Assembly (NCBI GenBank): GCA_024640625.1
Contig: JAHEER010000038.1
Location: 1 to 34,055, forward strand
Source: Desulfobulbaceae bacterium
Lineage (GTDB): Bacteria > Desulfobacterota > Desulfobulbia > Desulfobulbales > Desulfocapsaceae
Length of the DNA stretch: 34,055 bases
Direction: 5' to 3'
A model generated the notes under the pieces. It was given only the letters and a program-made list of their open reading frames with translations. It was not told where the DNA came from and did no database searches. Positions 24,981-31,460 of this stretch are shown in pieces; the first letter of the stretch is position 1; every line of letters begins with the position of its first letter. The position numbers and the translations under genes were made by a program.

Positions 24981-25406
24981 ATGATGGAACTGTCATTCAG
25001 CACCAGCTGCAGCACTATGGATTGGCACCGGGTAGCAGAGATTCTGAAAACGGTGGGCATGAGCTACCACGCTCCTGAGATCCACCAAAAAGCATTTGAG
25101 GCCAGCCATACCACCATCTTCGTCCACTCCGGCGAGATGCTGATCGGTTTCGGCCGGGCGATTTCAGACGGCCAGTATCAGGCGGCAATCTATGATTGCG
25201 CAGTACTTCCGGAATACCAGGGCCGGGGGGTAGGATCAGAGATTATCCGGCGTGTTGTGGAGCAGCTCGCCCATTGCAACATCATTCTCTATGCTGCCCC
25301 GGGCCGGGAAGGGTTTTACCGGCAGCACGGCTTTGCCAGGATGAAAACCGGTATGGCCCTGTTTTTGGATATGGACAGTAAACGGCAGCATGGTTTCGTC
25401 GAATAG
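24981..25406 (+). CDS. GNAT family N-acetyltransferase
   Basis: This small cytoplasmic acetyltransferase of about 141 residues transfers acetyl from acetyl-CoA to an amine. The acetyl-CoA pyrophosphate loop is visible in CAVLPEYQGRGVGSEIIRRV (Q-x-x-G-x-G/A type), followed by LYAAPGREGFYRQHGF, the usual motif B region. The ATG at 24981 comes one base after the MFS stop codon; GGAG lies 4 nt before it and 7 nt before the next ATG at 24984, so either may be used. A start at 24942 inside the MFS gene is unlikely. Pairing with an efflux-type MFS gene hints at modification or resistance to an amine compound, but this is inference. Confidence 0.87.
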   Translation: MMELSFSTSCSTMDWHRVAEILKTVGMSYHAPEIHQKAFEASHTTIFVHSGEMLIGFGRAISDGQYQAAIYDCAVLPEYQGRGVGSEIIRRVVEQLAHCNIILYAAPGREGFYRQHGFARMKTGMALFLDMDSKRQHGFVE

Positions 25407-25414
25407 CTCTCGCG

Positions 25415-25430
25415 TGGCAGTGGTTGAGCA
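25415..25430 (+). promoter_or_regulatory. Possible sigma54 (-24/-12) promoter for the corrinoid methyl-transfer operon
   Basis: TGGCAG with GG at 25416-25417 is followed after exactly 10 bp by GC at 25428-25429 (GAGCA). The -24 element is good; the -12 element keeps GCA but lacks TT before it. It lies 133 bp upstream of the DUF1638 start in the 156-bp gap after the acetyltransferase gene. A sigma70-like TTGACG at 25442 lacks a convincing -10. Weak prediction. Confidence 0.25.
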
Positions 25431-25562
25431 CACTAGAAACGAGTTGACGAGCCGGGCGAAAAACAGCGATAGTGCAATGTTGGCCAGGTAGAATCAGGTT
25501 TTAACTGGGGCGCGGCAGATTGAAAAGAGCGCCACGCCCTGCGGGTTGGAGTAGATGCTCAG

Positions 25563-26255
25563 ATGAGGATTCACATAATTGCCGAGAAACAGAAGGCGGC
25601 GATTATCGCCTGCGAGATTATGCGGGCGGAAATCGAGGCGGTGGCGCTCGGTCTTGATCATATCGAGACCCGCTATCTCGACCAGGGCCTCCACCGCACG
25701 CCAGCGCGGATGGCTGGGCGGATTCAGGAGCTTGTCGATCGTCTGGATAACAGGGTCGACAGAATAGTGCTCGGCTATGGCCTCTGCTCCAACGGCATCG
25801 TCGGTGTGCAGGCCAGAACCCGGGACATCGTCGTGCCGCTCTGCCATGACTGCATTGGCTTTTTCCTGGGGTCGCCCCAGGCCTATCTTGACGATTTTAA
25901 GGCCAGGCCTGGCAGCTATTATCTCACACCCGGGTGGATTGTGGAGAAAAAGGATCCGCTAAGCATCATAGAGCAAGACTATGTGCCGCGCTACGGCAGG
26001 AAAACGGCTGAATGGGCCAAGAAAGAGGAACTTAAGCACTACACCCATATCGTTCTGGTGGATACCGGGGTCGACGATCTCGAACCGATGCGCCGGATCG
26101 CCCGCAAAAATGCCGACTACTTCGGCATGGAGTACCTGGAGATCAAGGCCAGGAGCAAAGAATTTTTTATAAAGCTGGTGAGAGGCCCCTATCCGGAGGA
26201 AGAGTTCTTTCTGGTTCGACCTGGTGAAACGATCAGGCAGGGGATTTATTTTTGA
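25563..26255 (+). CDS. DUF1638 domain-containing protein
   Basis: This 230-residue protein without membrane segments belongs to DUF1638, a family of unknown biochemical function often seen near corrinoid methyltransferase genes. Recognisable blocks are MRIHIIAE at the start, VLGYGLCSNGIVG (about 69-81), VPLCHDCIGFFLGS (about 91-104) and YLTPGWIVE (about 120-128). Cys75, Cys94 and Cys97 sit in these conserved blocks and could hold a metal or contact a corrinoid. Its stop codon overlaps the TTG start of the reductive activase gene, so the two are translationally coupled, which argues for a joint role in corrinoid activation or methyl transfer. The ATG follows a 156-bp gap that probably contains the operon promoter. 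Confidence 0.85.
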   Translation: MRIHIIAEKQKAAIIACEIMRAEIEAVALGLDHIETRYLDQGLHRTPARMAGRIQELVDRLDNRVDRIVLGYGLCSNGIVGVQARTRDIVVPLCHDCIGFFLGSPQAYLDDFKARPGSYYLTPGWIVEKKDPLSIIEQDYVPRYGRKTAEWAKKEELKHYTHIVLVDTGVDDLEPMRRIARKNADYFGMEYLEIKARSKEFFIKLVRGPYPEEEFFLVRPGETIRQGIYF

Positions 26256-27934
26256 CTGGGAAAAAGAGTGAAAATGACAGACCCGGCTCCCAGGTCCGGG
26301 TGACCTTCGAGCCCATGGGCATTTCCTGCACGGTTCCGGCGGGGCAGACGGTACTGGCCGCCGCGGCCTCCCAGGGAATCGATCTTTTTTCGGAGTGCGG
26401 CGGCAAGGGAAAATGCGGCAAATGTCAGGTGGAAGTGACCCCGTCGGCGCATGTCTCGGCAGTCACTGCAAACGAGTCCCGCCTGCTGCCGGAGGCCCTG
26501 CTCAACAGAAACGGCCGGCTGGCCTGCCAGGCCAGAGTAAAAGCTCCGCTCTCCGTGCTGGCCATGGGTTCGAAGCGGGACTGCGGGGAGCCGCTAGGCA
26601 AAAACCTTGACGGGGCCACGCTCACACCTTCCAGATCGCGGCGCCAGAAGAGTCGTGCGCTCAGTGGCTCGTTCGGCCTGGCTCTTGATATCGGTACGAC
26701 AACACTTGCTCTCTACCTCTGCGATCTGCGCTCGGGAACGATAGTGCACTCCGCAGCCGAAGCGAATCCCCAGCGTCGCTTTGGGGCAGACGTGATCAGC
26801 CGCATCGCCCATGCCAACGATCAGCCCCACGGTCTTGAAGAGCTGCGCAGCATCGTAGTCGAGGCGGTGAACGGGCTTATTGAGCGGGGTCTGGAAAAAA
26901 CAGGTGCAGAGAAAGAGGACATAGGAAAAGTGACGGTGGTCGGCAATACCACCATGCAACATCTCTTTGCGGGGCTGCATCCGGAGAAACTGGGAGTATA
27001 CCCTTACCTGCCCGAATCATGCGCCGCCCGGGTTTGCGCGGCCGAGGACCTGGGCCTGGCGTTAAAGCGCGGGTGCGAGGTCTACCTGTTCCCGGTTATT
27101 TCGGGATTTGTCGGCGGAGACACGGTGGGGGCAATGCTCCACGACAGACCCTATTGCAGAGATGAGATAACCCTGCTCATCGATATTGGCACCAACGGTG
27201 AGATTGTACTTGGTAACCGGGAGGCGATCTGGGCCGCCAGCTGTGCCACCGGCCCAGCTCTGGAGGGCGCCCATATTGCGTGCGGCATGCGGGCTTCAGC
27301 GGGTGCCATCGACAAAGTGGTAGTCGATCCGTCCTCGTACCGGGTGGACTATGAGATAATTGGCGGCGATACTGGTCTTGCTCCGCAGGGGCTGTGCGGC
27401 TCCGGCATCATCGATGCGGTGGCCGAAATGGTCCAGGCCGGTCTGATCCTGCCCAGCGGCCGACTCTGTGAAGGGCTGCCGGGCGTTGTGGTCGATCGGC
27501 ACGGAATCGGCCGGGAATTTATTATTGCCGACAACACCGCCTCCCCCGAAAGCAGTCGGATTGTGCTCACCCTGGCCGATGTCCGACAGGTGCAGCTGGC
27601 CAAATCAGCTTTGTATTCAGGCATAAAGCTGTTATTGAAGAAGGCGGGAATTGACAAGATCGATCGGCTGGTCCTTACCGGCGCCTTTGGTGCCCGCTTC
27701 AACTGGCGCAACGGCGTGGCAATTGGTATGCTGCCCGAGACGGTTGAAGAGGCCCAAGTAGTTGTTGTTGAAAACGGCGCCGGCCGCGGCGCGGTTATGG
27801 CGCTTCTCGATGCGGAACTGCGAGAGGAGGCTCGGATTGCGGCCGCACACACCCGCCTCCTGGAACTTGGGGGGGACCCGGATTTTGCTAGGGAATTTGC
27901 CCTTAACACCTCGTTTCCGCAGAGACGGAAATAA
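26252..27934 (+). CDS. Corrinoid protein reductive activase (RACE; [2Fe-2S] plus ASKHA ATPase, DUF4445)
   Basis: RACE proteins use ATP and a low-potential electron to reduce inactive Co(II) corrinoid back to Co(I) on the methyltransferase corrinoid protein. The 560 residues begin with a plant-type ferredoxin domain whose cluster ligands are Cys49, Cys55, Cys58 and Cys92 (C-x5-C-x2-C-x33-C). An ASKHA ATPase domain follows: FGLALDIGTTTLALYL, ITLLIDIGTNGEIVLGN and GLCGSGIIDAVAEM. The TTG start at 26252 overlaps the DUF1638 stop (TTGA) and has AGGGGA a few bases upstream. Length is at the short end of the family (about 550-650), resembling the activators of acetogen O-demethylases rather than the larger archaeal RamA, which carries two [4Fe-4S] clusters. 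Confidence 0.92.
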   Translation: MTGKKSENDRPGSQVRVTFEPMGISCTVPAGQTVLAAAASQGIDLFSECGGKGKCGKCQVEVTPSAHVSAVTANESRLLPEALLNRNGRLACQARVKAPLSVLAMGSKRDCGEPLGKNLDGATLTPSRSRRQKSRALSGSFGLALDIGTTTLALYLCDLRSGTIVHSAAEANPQRRFGADVISRIAHANDQPHGLEELRSIVVEAVNGLIERGLEKTGAEKEDIGKVTVVGNTTMQHLFAGLHPEKLGVYPYLPESCAARVCAAEDLGLALKRGCEVYLFPVISGFVGGDTVGAMLHDRPYCRDEITLLIDIGTNGEIVLGNREAIWAASCATGPALEGAHIACGMRASAGAIDKVVVDPSSYRVDYEIIGGDTGLAPQGLCGSGIIDAVAEMVQAGLILPSGRLCEGLPGVVVDRHGIGREFIIADNTASPESSRIVLTLADVRQVQLAKSALYSGIKLLLKKAGIDKIDRLVLTGAFGARFNWRNGVAIGMLPETVEEAQVVVVENGAGRGAVMALLDAELREEARIAAAHTRLLELGGDPDFAREFALNTSFPQRRK

Positions 27935-27986
27935 GGCGGCCGGTCCAGCGCACGACAGCGGCAACGCTTTTAATACTGACGGGTGC

Positions 27987-28027
27987 AGTAGTGAAGGATC
28001 TACTATCAGAGGTTGAACCTCAAGGAG
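27987..28027 (+). other. Leader hairpins before the methyltransferase gene
   Basis: In the 102-bp gap after the activase gene two small stems occur: AGTAG 27987-27991 with CTACT 28000-28004, and GAGGT 28009-28013 with ACCTC 28017-28021. The second ends immediately before the AAGGAG ribosome-binding site at 28022-28027. They could tune translation or protect the downstream message. No cobalamin-riboswitch signature was seen. Confidence 0.3.
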
Positions 28028-28036
28028 CGATAGATT

Positions 28037-29047
28037 ATGCGATCTTCAGGCTATCAGCTGGTCATGTCGGCGATGTTCAAGGGGCGTAAAGGAGAGCGGC
28101 CGCCCAGTGGTACCCCGACTTCTATTGCCTGCCACGAGCTTATGGACGCAACCGGTGTTTCCTTTCCGGAGGCGCATCTCAACGCGTCATCAATGGCCGA
28201 ACTGGCTCTCGGGGGGCACGAAATCATCGGTTTCGATACGGTCATGCCTGAATACAGTGTGGATCAGGAAGTTGCCGCCCTTGGAGCCGCGGTTGACTGG
28301 GGCGACCGGAACATGATGCCGGATACCAAGTCTTTTCTCTATGAAAACTTTGAGGACATCGCGGTCCCCGAAGATTTTCTGGAGAAGCCGTCCATGCGGG
28401 TGCTGCTTGATGCTCTTGCCATCCTGCGCCGGCATGTGGGAGGCTCCGCAGCAATCATCGGCAAGGCCATGGGACCCTGGACCCTGTCGTATCACATGGC
28501 GGGCACCCAGAATTTTCTACTGCAGATCGGACTCGGAGAGACGGACAAGGTAAGAAAGATGGTCGAGCAGTTGATGCCGGTCACCATCGCTTCCGTGAAT
28601 GCCCAGTTCCGGGCCGGTGCGGATGTGGTAGTGGTTGCCGATCATGCCACCGGCAACCTGATCAGCGCCGCTCACTATGCCAAACTGCTGCTGCCCTATC
28701 ACCAGGAGTTGACCCGGCAGATTGATGGTCCGACCATCCTGCATGTGTGCGGCAACTGCACGGACCGACTGCACCATTTTGCCGAGGCCGGGTTCAACGC
28801 CTATCACTTCGAGTGGCAGGTCGATGCCAGAGAAGCTGTGCATACAGTCGGGGATAAGATGGTGCTTATTGGCAATGTGAACAATCCCCAGACCCTGCTC
28901 CAGGGTACTCCTGAAGATGTCTACCGGCAGGCCCGCTATGCGATTGAAGCGGGGGTCGAAATTATCGGGCCGGAATGCGCCATCCCCCTGTCGACGCCGC
29001 TGGAGAATCTCAAAGCCATTGTCACCGCGGTCAGGGAAGGATATTGA
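28037..29047 (+). CDS. UroD-family corrinoid methyltransferase (MtaA/CmuA-like)
   Basis: This 336-residue TIM-barrel protein belongs to the uroporphyrinogen decarboxylase superfamily, in the MtaA/MtbA/CmuA branch that moves methyl groups between a corrinoid protein and a substrate or coenzyme. The zinc-thiolate motif H-x-C...C is present as His236-Val-Cys238 (ILHVCGNCTDRL) and Cys314 (GPECAIPLSTP), almost the same spacing as methanogen MtaA. Bacteria of this kind lack coenzyme M, so the acceptor or donor must differ: either it is the substrate-specific methyltransferase I (acetogen O-demethylase MT-I proteins are also UroD-like) or it passes methyl to another thiol or pterin. AAGGAG lies 9 nt before the ATG. 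The corrinoid protein gene follows by 52 bp. Confidence 0.88.
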   Translation: MRSSGYQLVMSAMFKGRKGERPPSGTPTSIACHELMDATGVSFPEAHLNASSMAELALGGHEIIGFDTVMPEYSVDQEVAALGAAVDWGDRNMMPDTKSFLYENFEDIAVPEDFLEKPSMRVLLDALAILRRHVGGSAAIIGKAMGPWTLSYHMAGTQNFLLQIGLGETDKVRKMVEQLMPVTIASVNAQFRAGADVVVVADHATGNLISAAHYAKLLLPYHQELTRQIDGPTILHVCGNCTDRLHHFAEAGFNAYHFEWQVDAREAVHTVGDKMVLIGNVNNPQTLLQGTPEDVYRQARYAIEAGVEIIGPECAIPLSTPLENLKAIVTAVREGY

Positions 29048-29099
29048 GCGATCAGCTGAGGGAAAACGCAAGTAAAACTAAAAAACAGAGGTTTAGAAG

Positions 29100-29738
29100 A
29101 TGAGCGAACAGCTGGATAAGATCAAAGAAGCCATCGTCGGCGGACAGCACAACGAGATCGAAGCGCTGGTTCAGGCGGCCCTCGATGCTACCCTTGCTGC
29201 TGATCAGATTGTCAACCAGGCTATGATTCCAGGGATGGATGTGGTGGGCCGGAAGTTCAGCAACAACGAGATCTTCGTACCTGAAATGCTGGTGGCCGCG
29301 GTTACCATGAACAAAGGACTAGCGCTTCTAAAGCCTTTTCTCCAGCAAAGCGGCGCCGAATCAAAGGGGAGGATCATCATGTGCACCGTCAAGGGCGATC
29401 TTCACGATATCGGCAAAAATCTGGTGATCATGATGTTGGAAGGGGCCGGATTCGAAGTGCTCGACATGGGAGTCGACATCAACGTCGACAGCCTGATCGC
29501 CACGGTGAAAGAGATCAAGCCCGATGTGCTTGGCCTCTCCGCCTTGTTGACCACCACGCTGCCGGAAATGGCCAAGGTCATCGAAGCGCTCGAGGCCAAT
29601 AATATTCGCGACGAGGTCAAGGTAATGATCGGCGGAGCCCCGGTCGATGCGGCGTTCAGTGATAAAATAGGGGCCGACGGGTATGGCAGGGATGCGGCAG
29701 AGGCGGTGCAGATAGCCCGGCAGTTGATCACTGGATGA
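29100..29738 (+). CDS. Methyltransferase cognate corrinoid protein
   Basis: This 212-residue cytoplasmic carrier holds a corrinoid whose cobalt accepts and donates the methyl group. An N-terminal helical cap (about 1-88; MIPGMDVVGRKFSNNEIFVPEMLVAA split over 42-67) resembles the MetH cap domain. The Rossmann-type B12 domain follows, with the lower-ligand motif Asp100-x-His102-x-x-Gly105 (GDLHDIGKN), SALLTTT (147-153) and GGAPV (178-182). Length is standard for MtaC/MtbC/MttC-like proteins. It is the last gene of the four-gene set; its 3' end overlaps a convergent gene by 11 bp, so there is no room for an ordinary terminator directly after it. The substrate class (methanol, methylamine, methoxyaryl and so on) cannot be read from this subunit alone. 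Confidence 0.93.
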   Translation: MSEQLDKIKEAIVGGQHNEIEALVQAALDATLAADQIVNQAMIPGMDVVGRKFSNNEIFVPEMLVAAVTMNKGLALLKPFLQQSGAESKGRIIMCTVKGDLHDIGKNLVIMMLEGAGFEVLDMGVDINVDSLIATVKEIKPDVLGLSALLTTTLPEMAKVIEALEANNIRDEVKVMIGGAPVDAAFSDKIGADGYGRDAAEAVQIARQLITG

Positions 29739-30078
29739 TGGTCCAGCCCCCCATTCGATAGGTTTTGTGCTCCCTGCGCTTTCTGTCGATGTAAGCCTCG
29801 TTTTGCTGAAATTCCTGGCGCTCTTTTTCTAGCTTTTTGACGCAGGCGACCGCAGCCCGGAAATCTTTCGAGTAGGTCTGGATATATTGTTTGCGACAGG
29901 CTTCCTTCAACTCAGGCGTCCACTTTTGAGAATCCCAGACGTCTCTGGCGACTGCCTGTTCCTGGGCGCAGGCCTTATCCTGGTTGCAGATGGTCAGGTG
30001 GACACGCCAGTCACTTGCCGAGACCAGCAAGGGAAGGCCGAAAAGGAGAAGGGTGCAGATAAGAATTCGTGGTGCCAA
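29728..30078 (-). CDS. Small exported four-cysteine protein, function unknown
   Basis: The product has 116 residues with an N-terminal signal peptide (hydrophobic ILICTLLLFGLPLLVSAS, cleavage probably after SAS). The mature part has four cysteines at 31, 37, 61 and 79 and is rich in charged residues, with predicted helices (KKLEKERQEFQQNEAYIDRKRREHK could be coiled coil, about 81-104). The cysteines could make two disulfides in a helical hairpin. The start is TTG with GAGGAG 7 nt upstream, which strongly supports the gene. It overlaps the convergent corrinoid protein gene by 11 bp. I recognise no family. It lies 45 bp downstream of the cyclic-nucleotide-binding protein gene on the same strand and may be co-transcribed with it. 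Confidence 0.7.
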   Translation of the reverse strand: MAPRILICTLLLFGLPLLVSASDWRVHLTICNQDKACAQEQAVARDVWDSQKWTPELKEACRKQYIQTYSKDFRAAVACVKKLEKERQEFQQNEAYIDRKRREHKTYRMGGWTIIQ

Positions 30079-30122
30079 AATGAAACTCCTCGATATTTCT
30101 AAAGCTCTTTGTAAATACTGAT

Positions 30123-31103
30123 TTACTCCGCGACATCGACCCGTTCATCTTCTTGTTGAACACCCTCCATGAGAAGCATCATGAATTCGCCAATCTCCGC
30201 GGCCTTCTGGCCGGTCGCCGGCAATCCCGGGATGAGCCGATAGGTGCCGTCGTCCTCGCCCAGGATTGTGAAAATCGCCTCTTTACCGCCGCAGTTCAAA
30301 TAAGAGGCATTGACGATACCCCCTTCCCGAAAGAATACAGACGCATCGCCGCGGTCAAGGTTGAGCTTCAGTATTCCAGTCTTCTGATGCAGATGGAACA
30401 CCTGGAAAAGCTCGGCGGGAGTAATATCCTCCAGGCTGCCGCTCATGGTCGCCCTGGTGTCGATGAGCTTGACCGCGTTAAGCAGCTCAAGGCGGATGGC
30501 CAGCAGCTTTGCTATGTAGATCAGCACCGTGGCCGAACTGCTGAGCAGGTGGCCGAATTCCTGAGCCGTGACATCGACTACCAGGCCGTCCTCCAATGCC
30601 CGTACGCTCCACAGGGTGCGCACGGCGCCCAGACAACTCATCTCGCCAATTATTTCTCCTGCATTGAGAATAGTAACCACTTCCTTGTTGCGCTCCAGGG
30701 CAAATCGTCCGGAGAGTATCAGGAAGAGTTTCATGCTGGGGCGGTTCTGTTTGATCAGGACGGACCGGGCCGGCACGGCGAGCGGTTCGAAATTATCCAA
30801 GATGCTGTCGATGCTGTCTGTTTTCAGGGCCTCGAGGAAAGGGCAGTCGACCGGACGGCCGTTGAGCTCTTCCATCACCTGGAGCAGCCGGGGAACAGTC
30901 TTACCTGTTTCCCGGTCCGGAGTGTCATCTTTGGCGCCTTCGCTGAACTTGATAAGCCCGCTGCAGCCGCTGCAGCTGAACGTCTCACCCCTTTTCATGT
31001 TGTTCCATTCCGGATCGCTTTGCATTTTTACCAGCAGATGCATGAAATCCCGGGCCAGTACCAGGCAGATTTCTTTACCCTCCGCGCAGGAGCAGGATCT
31101 CAT
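30123..31103 (-). CDS. Cyclic nucleotide-binding-type and DUF4388 (PATAN) domain regulator
   Basis: The start chosen is the ATG at 31103 (326 residues); a longer frame to 31229 adds a low-complexity head, and neither has a clear ribosome-binding site. An N-terminal cysteine-rich segment has CSC (4-6), Cys13, and CSGC (44-47), plus Cys87, possibly binding zinc or an Fe-S cluster. Residues about 95-215 form a cyclic nucleotide-binding-like domain (LFLILSGRFALERN, NAGEIIGEMSCLG, RTLWSVRALED); the phosphate-binding R-[ST]-A motif reads RTL, so ligand binding is uncertain. Residues about 217-320 are DUF4388 (LEDITPAELFQVFHLHQKTG, LDRGDASVFFREGGIVNA). There is no DNA-binding or output enzyme domain. 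Such proteins are common in Deltaproteobacteria signalling. It is divergent from the aldehyde oxidoreductase gene. Confidence 0.8.
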   Translation of the reverse strand: MRSCSCAEGKEICLVLARDFMHLLVKMQSDPEWNNMKRGETFSCSGCSGLIKFSEGAKDDTPDRETGKTVPRLLQVMEELNGRPVDCPFLEALKTDSIDSILDNFEPLAVPARSVLIKQNRPSMKLFLILSGRFALERNKEVVTILNAGEIIGEMSCLGAVRTLWSVRALEDGLVVDVTAQEFGHLLSSSATVLIYIAKLLAIRLELLNAVKLIDTRATMSGSLEDITPAELFQVFHLHQKTGILKLNLDRGDASVFFREGGIVNASYLNCGGKEAIFTILGEDDGTYRLIPGLPATGQKAAEIGEFMMLLMEGVQQEDERVDVAE

Positions 31104-31460
31104 GGTCAGCGATATGGTGTCCCTTTGACATAGAGGGGGCAGTGTATCGATTCGGTGGCTTGGTAAACAGTTTTCTTGATGCTCATATTCCCAACAATCG
31201 ACCGCTCCGGCAGCATGAGAGATCTGCACAATTTACAGTTAACAATCTAGAATTACATATATTCAGTGGATCGGTCAAGAGTGAGGGACAACTATTGCCT
31301 GAGAAGCTCCAGAAAGAACGGCTGGGGCCGCTAAAACGATTGCCAAGAAGAGCCGAAACAGCTAGTTTGTAGTCTGATCGTAAGAAGCAATCAACCACGG
31401 TGGCGGACAGCGATCATCCGTCTGTTCCGGTGGAATCCATTATTGCAGAGGAGGGGTGCC
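31104..31460. other. 357-bp divergent intergenic region before the aldehyde oxidoreductase gene
   Basis: No credible gene lies here. An AT-rich stretch at 31231-31263 contains TTTACA (31232-31237) and TATATT (31258-31263) 20 bp apart, too wide for a standard sigma70 promoter, with ACATAT at a 17-bp spacing as an alternative. The leader beyond it is about 200 nt, long enough for regulation. A purine-rich GAGGAGGGG just before 31461 is the ribosome-binding site of the oxidoreductase gene. I looked for a molybdenum/tungsten cofactor riboswitch and could not support one. Confidence 0.4.

Noticed and set aside
25407..25562. Cobalamin riboswitch before the corrinoid operon
   Set aside because: No B12-box-like sequence was found by eye.
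30153..31133. Plus-strand open frame (about 326 codons) opposite the DUF4388 protein gene
   Set aside because: No motifs, and the minus-strand product has clear domains.
31240..31440. Molybdenum/tungsten cofactor riboswitch in the AOR leader
   Set aside because: A few GCCGAAA-like bases are present, but no consistent paired architecture could be drawn.
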